Part shown: piece after piece, positions 26,575-34,091 of the stretch
How the letters are laid out: every line of letters starts with the position of its first letter
How positions within the stretch are numbered: position 1 is the stretch's first letter
Assembly: GCF_002794255.1 (NCBI RefSeq)
Contig: NZ_PGGW01000071.1
Coordinates: forward strand, 248,001 to 312,000
DNA: 64,000 bases
Direction: 5' to 3'
Source of the DNA: Streptomyces carminius
GTDB lineage: Bacteria; Actinomycetota; Actinomycetes; Streptomycetales; Streptomycetaceae
Made by a program: the position numbers and the translations under genes
The notes under the pieces: generated by a model
Database searches by the model: none
Told to the model about the DNA's origin: nothing
The model's input: the letters and a program-made list of their open reading frames with translations, nothing else

Positions 26575-27024
26575 TCAGCGCATGGCGGCGACCATGGTGT
26601 GGGTGTCCGCGATCGTCTCGAAGGCGGTCGGGGCGGTGCCCTCGGCGAAGCGCCACACGTGCGCGAAACGCGCCGTCATCAGGATCCCGGTCCCGCGGTG
26701 CCGCCCCCGGTAGCGGCCGAGGGCGACCACCGCGTCCCGGACGGCCAGGATCTCCTCCGGCACCACCTCCAGACCGTCCCACTCGGTGTCGAACCGGGCG
26801 AAGACGTTGGTCAGCACCTCCGCGCGGCCACGGTAGGTGCCCCCGTACGGCAGCCCGTCGGTCACGACCCACTCGATCCGCTCGCTCATCGCGCCCAGGG
26901 CCGCCGCGATGTCGCCGTCGGCGACGGCGGCGTATATCCCGGACACCGTCTCCTGGTTCCGCAGTACCCGGGAGTCCTGGTCCTGCTCCTGAGCCTTGTG
27001 CGTGAGGGGCTGGGCGGGGTTCAT
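26575..27024 (-). CDS. SnoaL-like (NTF2-fold) polyketide-cyclase/ketosteroid-isomerase-type protein
   Basis: A 149-residue single-domain NTF2-like barrel. It starts with a helix (RNQETVSGIYAAVADGDIAA), then WVVTDGLPYGGTYRG, the V/F-rich FARFDTEWDGLEVVPEEILA, and ends with FAHVWRFAEG and an alpha/beta close, as in SnoaL/DUF4440 proteins. Members act as small cyclases, isomerases or binding proteins; there is no clear catalytic signature here. ATG 27024 is chosen: upstream codons in frame are arginine/proline-rich and lack a family match. The gene stands alone, divergent from nothing, between drrAB and the HD-LuxR regulator. Confidence 0.78.
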   Translation of the reverse strand: MNPAQPLTHKAQEQDQDSRVLRNQETVSGIYAAVADGDIAAALGAMSERIEWVVTDGLPYGGTYRGRAEVLTNVFARFDTEWDGLEVVPEEILAVRDAVVALGRYRGRHRGTGILMTARFAHVWRFAEGTAPTAFETIADTHTMVAAMR

Positions 27025-27239
27025 CCTCGCTCCGATCATCCGTGGGGCCCTGGCCGCGCCGTGCGGCCGGGCGGTGGCGGCGGCGCGCGGTGGCGCGCCA
27101 CCGTACGCGGCGGTACGGACGGGCGGGCGCCCCGGTCGGACGGGACGCGGCCGGTCCCGGGCCGCGGCAACCATGATCGGCGCCCGCCGCCGGGACGGCA
27201 TCGGTCGATCGGCCTATCCGGCCCGGCCCGCCGCGCGCG

Positions 27240-28772
27240 TCAGGGCAGCAGCCGGTGCTCCATGGCGAACACCGCCACCCCGGCCCGGGTGCGGCGGCCG
27301 GTCTTGTCGTAGATGTGCGTCAGGTGGTGCCCCACGGTCCGCGCCGAGATGTGCAGCCGCTCGCCGATCTCCCGGTTGCTCAGCCCCCGGGCCGCCAGCC
27401 GCAGCACCTCCACCTCCCGCCCGGTCAGCCCGGCGGGCAGCGTCCGGCCGGGGCGGGGCAGTCCCGCCGCCTCGATCACCAGCGCGCAGGCGTACCGGTC
27501 CGGTCCGCCGCTGTCCGCCTCCCGCAGCAGCAGGTCGGCGGCCTCGTCCGCGTCGCGGGCGGCACGGTGCGGACGCGGCTCGGTGAGGGCGGCGAAGGTG
27601 TCGGCCGCCACCAGGATCCGCGCGGCCTGCGGCAGGCTCCCGGAGGGGGTGCCGCGGTGGTAGCCGCCGCCGTCGAGGCGCTCGTGGTGGGCGGACGCGA
27701 CCGGGGCCAGTGCCGCGAGCGCGGGCACCCGCTCCAGTATCCGCTGCGTCCAGTAGGTGTGCATGCGGACCCGCTCCAGCTCGGCCGTCCCCAGCGGGCC
27801 GGGCCGGTCCCACACCTGGGCCGGCACCCCGGCCCGGCCCAGGTCGTGCAGCAGTCCGGCGCAGCGCAGCGCGTCCACCGCGGCCCCGTCCAGTCCGGCG
27901 AGCGCGCCGGCGCCCGCGGCCAGCGCCGCGACGTGCTCGCTGTGCCCCAGCAGCCAGCGGCTCTTGAGGTCCACCACCCGGGCGAGTACCGCGCACAGCC
28001 CGGGCAGCGAGCCGAACGGCACCGTGGTGTACGGCTCCGGCTCCAGGCCGAGCACGGCGGCGACCGCGTCCGGCTCCGCCAGCGGGGCCATGGCGTCCGC
28101 CGCCCGTGCGGTGAACGCCCCGGCCAGCCCCGGATCCAGCTGGCCGCCGGAGCGCCGGGCGACCTCGGCCACCGCGCCGGGCGTCCCGCCCCGGGCGTGC
28201 GCGAGGACCGCCTGCTCCGCGACGTGCACGATCCGCGCGACCCGCGACAGTTCCTCCCCCGCACGGCCGTCGGGCAGGCCGCGGCCGTCCCACCGCTCGT
28301 ACACGTCGTCCAGGGCCGCCAGCGACCGGGGCAGCAGTCCCAGGCCGTCGCCCAGGGCCCGGCTGGTCTCGCAACCGCTGCGCATGGCCTCCGCCCCGAG
28401 GGTGGGCAGGGTCTCCGCCAGGGTGCGGGCCAGCCGCGGTCCGGCGGCGCCGGACCGCTCCGCGTAGGCGCGGAGCTGGGCGGCGAACACCGTCTCGTCG
28501 CCGGGGTCCAGCGTTTTCAGGACCGCCTGCAGCGCGACGTCGTCCCCGAAGACCGCCGAGAGCTCGGGAGCGAAGGAGGTGCATCCGACCGAGCGCAGCA
28601 GCGCCGTCTCGAACACCGCCCGGCGCGTCACCGGATCGGCGCCGAGCACCCGCTCGGCGAACGTGGTGGCGACCGCGCAGGTGCGCAGGCCCTTCTCGAA
28701 GGACATCCCGGCGGCGACATCGGTGGTCAGGGAGAGCGCCGCCAGTACCTCCGCCACCCGGATCCGCTGCAC
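27240..28772 (-). CDS. HD-domain LuxR-type transcriptional regulator
   Basis: This 510-residue protein joins an HD phosphohydrolase-like module to a GerE helix-turn-helix. The HD part has HSEHVAALAAGAGALAGL, the HD pair in CAGLLHDLGRAG (about residue 312) and the later HHERLDGGGYHRG. The last resembles the HD-GYP motif but with His replacing the Pro of GYP. The C-terminal 60 residues are a standard LuxR HTH (LTGREVEVLRLAARGLSNRE then ARTVGHHLTHIYDK). Architecture suggests that binding or turnover of a nucleotide signal controls DNA binding. The start is a GTG at 28772 with only a weak ribosome site. Confidence 0.85.
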   Translation of the reverse strand: MQRIRVAEVLAALSLTTDVAAGMSFEKGLRTCAVATTFAERVLGADPVTRRAVFETALLRSVGCTSFAPELSAVFGDDVALQAVLKTLDPGDETVFAAQLRAYAERSGAAGPRLARTLAETLPTLGAEAMRSGCETSRALGDGLGLLPRSLAALDDVYERWDGRGLPDGRAGEELSRVARIVHVAEQAVLAHARGGTPGAVAEVARRSGGQLDPGLAGAFTARAADAMAPLAEPDAVAAVLGLEPEPYTTVPFGSLPGLCAVLARVVDLKSRWLLGHSEHVAALAAGAGALAGLDGAAVDALRCAGLLHDLGRAGVPAQVWDRPGPLGTAELERVRMHTYWTQRILERVPALAALAPVASAHHERLDGGGYHRGTPSGSLPQAARILVAADTFAALTEPRPHRAARDADEAADLLLREADSGGPDRYACALVIEAAGLPRPGRTLPAGLTGREVEVLRLAARGLSNREIGERLHISARTVGHHLTHIYDKTGRRTRAGVAVFAMEHRLLP

Positions 28773-28879
28773 CGGCTCATGCTAGCGGTCCGCCCACGCC
28801 CGTCCCGGCGGTCGCGCGGGGCCGTCCGCGGTCGCACGGCGGTCGCGTCAATGGTCGCGTCAGTGGTCCCTACCTTGTT

Positions 28880-29096
28880 GATCGGGATGAGCGAGCCATT
28901 CGTAGGGTTGGCTCACCCAGGGGCGCTGGGGGTGGCTTTCAGTGGTCTGCCGTGGTTGTGGCTTCCCTCGATTCGCCGCCCGGCGCCCCACGACGACTCG
29001 GCTGCTCATTAGGAATTGCGGCACTGGTCGCTCAGTAGGGACTCGACAGCGAGGTCGTCCGTGGTGCCTGTACGAACACGACCTGCGGAGAAGCGA
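28880..29096 (+). ncRNA. Candidate IS110 bridge RNA region
   Basis: Non-coding left-end segment upstream of the transposase, where IS110-group elements encode the bridge RNA that pairs with donor and target DNA. It has stem-loops with internal loops. GAGCCA (about 28906) pairs with TGGCTC. Further on, CAGTG(GTCTG)CCG can pair with CGGCACTG around 28940-29026. Two short stretches match the flanking genome: CAGTGGTC at 28940-28947 equals left flank 28861-28868, and CATTAGGAAT at 29007-29016 equals right flank 30294-30303. Matches to both target halves are what guide loops would give, but their strand sense does not fit the published IS621 pattern in full, so the call is tentative. Confidence 0.4.
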
Positions 29097-30287
29097 GTGA
29101 CAGCGATCTGGGCCGGTATCGATGCCGGGAAGACCCATCACCACTGCGTGGTGATCGACGACACCGGCAAGCGGCTGCTGTCCCGACGCGTCGCCAACGA
29201 CGAGACCGAGCTGCTCAAGCTCCTCGGGGACGTTCTCGACCTGGGCGACGAAGCCGTCTGGGGCATCGACCTGGCGGACGGCGGGGCCGCCCTGGTCATC
29301 GCGATGCTGCTCAACCATGGCCAGCAGCTCCTCTACCTCCCCGGGCGGGCGGTCAACCGGGCTTCCGAGGGCTACCGCGGGGATGGCAAGACCGGTGCCA
29401 AAGATGCAGCGGTGATCGCCGATCAGGCCCGGATCCGGCGCGACCTCACCCCGTTGCGGCCCGGCGACGAGCTGGTATCCGAGCTGAAGGTCCTCACCCG
29501 CCACCGCCGGGACCTCAGCGACGACCGCACCCGGACCATCAACCGGCTCCGCAGTCACCTCACCGAGATCTTCCCCGGCCTGGAACGCGAACTCGACCTC
29601 GGCAACGTCGGCCCCCTGGTACTCCTGACCGGCTACCAGACCCCGGCCGCCATCCGCCGCGCCGGCCGACGGCGTCTGGCCACCTGGCTGCGCAACCGCA
29701 AGGTCCGCAGCGCCGACGAACTCGCCGCCAAGGCCGTCCAAGCTGCAGAAAGGCAGCACACGTCCGTCCCCGGCGAGGACATGACCGCCCACGTGGTGCA
29801 CTCTCTGGCCAGGGAGGTGATAGCCCTCAACGAGAAGATCGCGGAGACCGACAAGCTCATCGAGGGCCGGTTTCGCCGCCACCGCAACGCGGAGGTGATC
29901 ACGAGCATGCCCGGCATCGGCGTTCTGCTGGGCGCCGAATTCCTGGCCGCCACCGGCGGAGACATGGCCGCCTTCGCCAGCGCGGACCGGCTGGCCGCCT
30001 TCGCCGGCGTCTCCCCAGTGCCTCGTGACTCCGGGAAGGTGAGCGGCAACCTGCACCGTCCCACCCGCTACAGCCGACGCCTCCAACGCGTCTTCTACAC
30101 CTCCGCACTGATCAGCGTCCGCTGCTGCGACGAGTCCCGCCGCTTCTACGACCGCAAGCGTGCTGAAGGCAAACGGCACAGCCAGGCCGTCATGGCCCTC
30201 GCCCGCCGCCGGGTCAACGTCCTGTGGGCACTCCTGCGTGACGGACGGTGCTACGACCCCATACCGCCCGTCACTCTTGCGGCTTGA
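29097..30287 (+). CDS. IS110-family transposase/recombinase
   Basis: A 396-residue recombinase. The N-terminal RuvC-like DEDD domain shows IWAGIDAGKTHHHCVVID (first Asp), GIDLADGGAALVIAML (second acidic residue) and TGAKDAAVIADQARI (last pair). The C-terminal Tnp_20 domain carries ITSMPGIGVLLGAEFLAATG, then AFAGVSPVPRDSGKVSG with the catalytic serine region. Length and order are normal for IS110. GTG 29097 is chosen as the start because the protein family begins with the GIDAGK strand; upstream codons to 29016 are unlike it. No frameshift or stop is seen, so the element may be active. Confidence 0.92.
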   Translation: MTAIWAGIDAGKTHHHCVVIDDTGKRLLSRRVANDETELLKLLGDVLDLGDEAVWGIDLADGGAALVIAMLLNHGQQLLYLPGRAVNRASEGYRGDGKTGAKDAAVIADQARIRRDLTPLRPGDELVSELKVLTRHRRDLSDDRTRTINRLRSHLTEIFPGLERELDLGNVGPLVLLTGYQTPAAIRRAGRRRLATWLRNRKVRSADELAAKAVQAAERQHTSVPGEDMTAHVVHSLAREVIALNEKIAETDKLIEGRFRRHRNAEVITSMPGIGVLLGAEFLAATGGDMAAFASADRLAAFAGVSPVPRDSGKVSGNLHRPTRYSRRLQRVFYTSALISVRCCDESRRFYDRKRAEGKRHSQAVMALARRRVNVLWALLRDGRCYDPIPPVTLAA

Positions 30288-30295
30288 CAACTCCA

Positions 30296-30955
30296 TTAGG
30301 AATCGTGGTCCCGGACGGTGACGCCGAGCACCCGGGCGAACGCCGGGGCGAGCTCCAGCAGTTGGACGCTGCCGATGACCGCGCCCCGCAGCGCCTCGTG
30401 GCCGGAGGCGATCCCCAGCACGGCGGCGTCCCGCAGATCGACCCGGTCCAGCCGCGCCCGGTCCAGCCGCACCCCCTCCAGCACCGTGCCGGGGAACGCG
30501 ACATCGGTCAGGGCGGCCTCCCCGAAGTCCACGTCGCGCAGCAGGCAGTCCGTGAAGCGCACCTCCCGCAGTGCCGCGGTGCGCAGGTTGACCGAGTCGA
30601 ACTTGCAGTTGTGGAAGGTGGCCCGGCGCAGCCGCGCGCCGAACATCTCCACCCCGGCGAACACCCCGGAGACGGTCTCGGTGTCCAGCCACTCGGTCTC
30701 GGCCAGTTCGGTTCCCACCCACCGGGCGGTGTGCAGCCACACGTCGTTGAAGCGCGCCCGGCTTCCGCGTCCGCCGGTGAAGTCCACCGAGGTGAAGGCG
30801 CACTCGGTGAAGACGGCTCCGCCGCAGTCGGCGTCCTCGAAGCCGGTTCCGTCGAAGTGGACGGTGTCGTGGCGCCGTTCCGGCTCCAGACGGCCGTCGA
30901 ACGGTTCGAGGTACTCGGCGTAGGGCAGGTCGTCGATCTCGCGGGGAGCGGGCAC
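30296..30955 (-). CDS. Pentapeptide-repeat protein
   Basis: 219 residues built largely from A(D/N)LXX-type pentapeptides: FEDADCGGAVFTECAFTSVD, ATFHNCKFDSVNLRTAALRE and RLDRARLDRVDLRDA. They form a right-handed square beta helix. Such proteins can mimic DNA and protect gyrase or act as scaffolds; the role here is unknown. The GTG start follows an AAAGG site by about 6 bases. The last residues and TAA stop touch the IS110 right edge, but the frame ends naturally so the protein is probably intact. Confidence 0.82.
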   Translation of the reverse strand: MPAPREIDDLPYAEYLEPFDGRLEPERRHDTVHFDGTGFEDADCGGAVFTECAFTSVDFTGGRGSRARFNDVWLHTARWVGTELAETEWLDTETVSGVFAGVEMFGARLRRATFHNCKFDSVNLRTAALREVRFTDCLLRDVDFGEAALTDVAFPGTVLEGVRLDRARLDRVDLRDAAVLGIASGHEALRGAVIGSVQLLELAPAFARVLGVTVRDHDS

Positions 30956-31067
30956 GGCGGACCTTTCTCGGCGAGGACGGTGTCGCGCGCACTCTAGCCC
31001 GCCCGGCCGGGAACGGACCCTCGTCGCCGGGACCGCCCCCGTGTCGCCGGCCGGCGCCGCGCTCGTG

Positions 31068-32072
31068 TCAGGCGCCCGCGAGGGTGGCCACCAGGACGGC
31101 CTTGATGGTGTGCATCCGGTTCTCGGCCTCGTCGAAGACGACCGAGTGCGCCGACTCGAACACCTCGTCCGTCACCTCCAGCGACTCCAGACCGTACCGC
31201 TCGTGGATCTCCCGGCCCAGCGCCGTGCCCAGGTCGTGGAAGGCCGGCAGGCAGTGCAGGAAGCGCACGTCCGGGTTGCCGGTGGCGCGCAGGACGTCCA
31301 TGGTGACGGCGTACGGCCGCAGCAGCTCGATGCGCTCCTCCCAGACCTCCTTGGGCTCCCCCATCGACACCCACACGTCGGTGGCGACGAAGTCCGCGCC
31401 GCGCACCCCCTCCTCGACCTCGTCGGTGAGGGTGATCCGGGCGCCGGTGCGCTCGGCCAGCGAACGGGCGGCGGCGATCACGGACTCCTCCGGCCACAGG
31501 CTCCGGGGCGCGGCGACACGCACGTCCATGCCCAGCAGCGCGCCGGTGACCAGGTAGGAGTCGCCCATGTTGTTGCGGGCGTCGCCGAGGTAGGCGTAGG
31601 CGAGCTCCTCCAGCGGCTTGTCGCTGTGCTCGGTCATGGTGAGGACGTCGGCGAGCATCTGGGTGGGGTGCCACTGGTCGGTGAGCCCGTTGTAGACGGG
31701 CACCCCGGCGTGGGCGGCCAGTTCCTCGACGGTCTCCTGGGCGCTGCCCCGGTACTCGATCGCGTCGTACATCCGGCCCAGCACCCGGGCGGTGTCCTTC
31801 ACCGACTCCTTGTGGCCGATCTGGGAGGCGGTCGGGTCCAGGAAGGTGGTGTGGGCGCCCTGCTGGGCGGCGGCGACCTCGAAGGCGCAGCGGGTGCGGG
31901 TGGAGGTCTTCTCGAAGATCAGCGCGATGTTCCGGCCGCGCAGCCGCCGCTCCTCGGTGCCCGCCCGCCGCGCCGCCTTCAGTTCGGCGGCCAGCTCGAT
32001 CAGGTACCGGAACTCCCCGGGGGTGAAGTCCAGCTCCTTGAGGAAGTGGCGGCCCGTGAGATCGATCGCCAT
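31068..32072 (-). CDS. argF: Ornithine carbamoyltransferase (catabolic-type position)
   Basis: A 334-residue enzyme catalysing the reversible exchange between ornithine plus carbamoyl phosphate and citrulline plus phosphate. Diagnostic residues are carbamoyl-phosphate STRTRCAFEVAAAQQG (about 56), HPTQMLAD (about 136), ornithine-site DVWVSMGEPK (about 230) and HCLPAFHD with the catalytic Cys (about 273). Size is typical of the long arcB/argF type. It lies 155 bases after arcA on the same strand, so citrulline made by ArcA could be cleaved here to give carbamoyl phosphate; the name arcB would fit that reading. AGGAG precedes the ATG. Confidence 0.93.
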   Translation of the reverse strand: MAIDLTGRHFLKELDFTPGEFRYLIELAAELKAARRAGTEERRLRGRNIALIFEKTSTRTRCAFEVAAAQQGAHTTFLDPTASQIGHKESVKDTARVLGRMYDAIEYRGSAQETVEELAAHAGVPVYNGLTDQWHPTQMLADVLTMTEHSDKPLEELAYAYLGDARNNMGDSYLVTGALLGMDVRVAAPRSLWPEESVIAAARSLAERTGARITLTDEVEEGVRGADFVATDVWVSMGEPKEVWEERIELLRPYAVTMDVLRATGNPDVRFLHCLPAFHDLGTALGREIHERYGLESLEVTDEVFESAHSVVFDEAENRMHTIKAVLVATLAGA

Positions 32073-32169
32073 GGGGGCTCCTAAGAGAACGGTCGGATGC
32101 GACAGGAAGACCGGAAGTCTATACGAAGCAACGCATCGCTATGCGGCTGGGGTGCGGGTTCCCGGCCGC
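32073..32169 (-). promoter_or_regulatory. Probable own promoter region of argF/arcB
   Basis: Between the hairpin and the start is a locally AT-richer stretch. Minus-strand GCATAGCGATGCGTTGCTTC is followed by TATAGACT, which could serve as -10 or as part of an ArgR-type site; CGCAT/ATGCG forms a short inverted repeat. No convincing -35 is present. Confidence 0.3.
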
Positions 32170-32191
32170 ACCGCAGGCCACCGCCTGCGGT
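32170..32191 (-). terminator. Hairpin after arcA
   Basis: ACCGCAGG and CCTGCGGT pair around a CCACCG loop, 36 bases after the arcA stop. It could separate arcA from arcB transcription or attenuate it. Confidence 0.4.
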
Positions 32192-32227
32192 CACCGCCGG
32201 GCGGCGGCACCGCGGGCCGTACCGCGC

Positions 32228-33502
32228 CTACGCCGGGTCCCGTTCCACCGGGCAGCTCATGCAGCGCGGTCCGCCCCGGCCCCGGCCCAGCTCGCTGCCG
32301 GGGACGGTGATGACCTCGACGCCGTGCCGGGCCAGATGGGTGTTGGTGGTGACGTTGCGCTCGTAGGCGATGACGACGCCCGGCTCCACGGCCAGGACGT
32401 TGCAGCCGTCGTCCCACTGCTCGCGCTCGGCGGCGTGCACGTCCTGGGTGGCGGTCAGCACCCGGACCGAGTCCAGTCCCAGCGCCGCGGCGACGGCCCG
32501 GTGCATGTGCTCGGGCGGATGGTCGGTGACCTTCAGCTCGCGGCCGCCCGAGCCCGGTTCGATGGTGTAGGAGCGCAGCATGCCCAGCCCCGCGTACTGG
32601 GTGAAGGTGTCCCCGTCCACCATCGTCATCACGGTGTCCAGATGCATGAAGGCACGGCGCTTGGGCATGTCCAGCGCCACGATCGTGCGGGCCGAGCCCG
32701 CCTCGAACAGGTTGTGGGCGAGCGTCTCCACGGCCTGCGGGGTGGTGCGCTCGCTCATCCCGACCAGCACCGCGCCGCCGCCGAGGACCAGCACGTCACC
32801 GCCCTCGATGGTGGACGGGTGGGTGCCCTGTCCCTCGCACCACAGGTGGAAGCCGTCCCCCCGGTCCCCGCCGGCGCCCCCGTCCGCGGGAGCGGCCCTG
32901 CCGCAGCCGTCCGCGAACAGCGGATGGTGGTGGTAGATCGCCTCGAAGTGGACGGTCTCGCGCTGGCGGGCGGGCCAGCGCATGGCGTTGACGGACACCC
33001 CGTCGTAGACCCAGGCGGAGGTGTCCCGGGTGAACAGGTGGTTGGGCAGCGGGGCGAGGAGGAAGTCGTCCAGGTCCATCACGTGGAAGCGGACGGAGAC
33101 CGGCTCGGGGTGCCGTTCCAGGTACTCCCGCTTGGTCATGCCGCCCACCAGCGCCTCGGCCAGCTCGGTGGTGGGCAGCTCGTCGAAGACGGCACGCAGG
33201 TGGTCGGTGGCAAGCGGGCCGTACTCCCGCTCGTCGAAGGTCCGCTCCAGCACGTAGGCGCGGGCGGCGGGGACGTCCAGGGTCTCGGCCAGCAGCTCGC
33301 CGAAGAGGTGGACCTCCACACCGCGCTCGCGCAGCACGGCGGCGAAGCCGTCGTGCTCCTCGCGCGCCCGCCGCACCCACAGCACGTCGTCGAAGAGCAG
33401 GTCCTGCCGGTTGGTCGGGGTGAGCCGCTTCAGCTCCAGGCCGGGCCGGTGCAGGATGACGCGCCGCAGCCGCCCGACCTCGGAGTCCACATGGAATCCC
33501 AT
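32228..33502 (-). CDS. arcA: Arginine deiminase
   Basis: A 424-residue guanidino-group hydrolase that turns arginine into citrulline and ammonia, the first step of the arginine deiminase pathway. Visible landmarks are MGFHVDSEVGRLRRVILHRP at the start, FTRDTSAWVYDG with the substrate Asp region, HLDTVMTMVDGDTFTQYAG, GSGGRELKV, and the catalytic nucleophile in RCMSCPVERD near the C-terminus. Start ATG 33502 gives a family-length protein; upstream codons are filler. A perfect 14-bp inverted repeat sits 40 bases before it. No arcC or arcD is in view, so the pathway may be completed elsewhere. Confidence 0.93.
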   Translation of the reverse strand: MGFHVDSEVGRLRRVILHRPGLELKRLTPTNRQDLLFDDVLWVRRAREEHDGFAAVLRERGVEVHLFGELLAETLDVPAARAYVLERTFDEREYGPLATDHLRAVFDELPTTELAEALVGGMTKREYLERHPEPVSVRFHVMDLDDFLLAPLPNHLFTRDTSAWVYDGVSVNAMRWPARQRETVHFEAIYHHHPLFADGCGRAAPADGGAGGDRGDGFHLWCEGQGTHPSTIEGGDVLVLGGGAVLVGMSERTTPQAVETLAHNLFEAGSARTIVALDMPKRRAFMHLDTVMTMVDGDTFTQYAGLGMLRSYTIEPGSGGRELKVTDHPPEHMHRAVAAALGLDSVRVLTATQDVHAAEREQWDDGCNVLAVEPGVVIAYERNVTTNTHLARHGVEVITVPGSELGRGRGGPRCMSCPVERDPA

Positions 33503-33541
33503 GCCCCATACCTGACCGCGAACCGGTGGGTTACACCCCGC

Positions 33542-33584
33542 GGCCCGGCGCCGTACCCGGCGGCGCGGGATACGGCGCCGGGCC
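33542..33584. repeat. Perfect 14-bp inverted repeat upstream of arcA
   Basis: GGCCCGGCGCCGTA (33542-33555) and TACGGCGCCGGGCC (33571-33584) flank a 15-base GC loop. It could be a 5' leader hairpin controlling arcA, or a distant end to the pnkp transcript. Confidence 0.55.
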
Positions 33585-34091
33585 GGGGGCCGCCGGGTGC
33601 GGCCACCACCGCGACGCCGGTCGCGGTCACCGGGGTGCCCGCGCCCGGCGGTCCGGGGCGGCCGGGCACCCCGGCGCGCTGGGCCGCGGCCGTTTCCGGA
33701 CGGCGGCCGGGACGGCGGCCGGGACGGCGGCGGAATCCGGCCCGTCGCGTCCGGGCGGCCCGCACAGCCGTCCACGGCGGCCGGGCCGCCCGGAGATCGG
33801 CGTCAGGACCACCCGGCACACCGGCTGTGCCCGGCACCTGATGCCTTCCGCGCCCCGGCAGGCCGGCCCCCGGAGGGCGCCGGCCGCCTCCGGGCCCGCC
33901 GCGGCACTCCCCCGGCCGCCGCGGCCGGGCCCCGCCCCCCCTTCCCGCCACAGCGGCTCCCGCGTACGGGTTCCGGTGGGACGGCGTGCCGCACGGGCAC
34001 CGGCCCGCCGGGACCGGCAACGGAGCGGGGACGGCGACGGGGCGGGGACGGGGACGGGCCGGTGCACCGCCTCCTCCCCCGCCTGACGCCC
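33585..34091. other. Long GC-rich intergenic region, no gene seen
   Basis: About 500 bases between pnkp and the arcA leader. Frames are open on both strands only because of base composition; none encodes a believable protein. A 12-base unit GACGGCGGCCGG repeats almost perfectly three times at about 33698-33733, and GACGGGGCGG-like runs lie near 34030-34060. Confidence 0.6.

Larger units (their letters stand above)
28869..30293 (+). mobile_element. IS110-family insertion sequence
   Basis: The element contains an intact IS110 transposase gene preceded by about 230 bases of non-coding left end and followed by a short right end. It lies between the start of the HD-LuxR gene and the stop of the pentapeptide gene, with the right edge within a few bases of that stop. 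Like other IS110 elements it shows no terminal inverted repeats or target duplication, so the edges given are estimates (left by tens of bases, right by a few). Confidence 0.65.

Noticed and set aside
33526..34086. Open frame between arcA and pnkp as a gene
   Set aside because: Both strands are open only because of high GC; the residue composition is Ala/Arg/Pro/Gly with no domain and a tandem DNA repeat runs through it.
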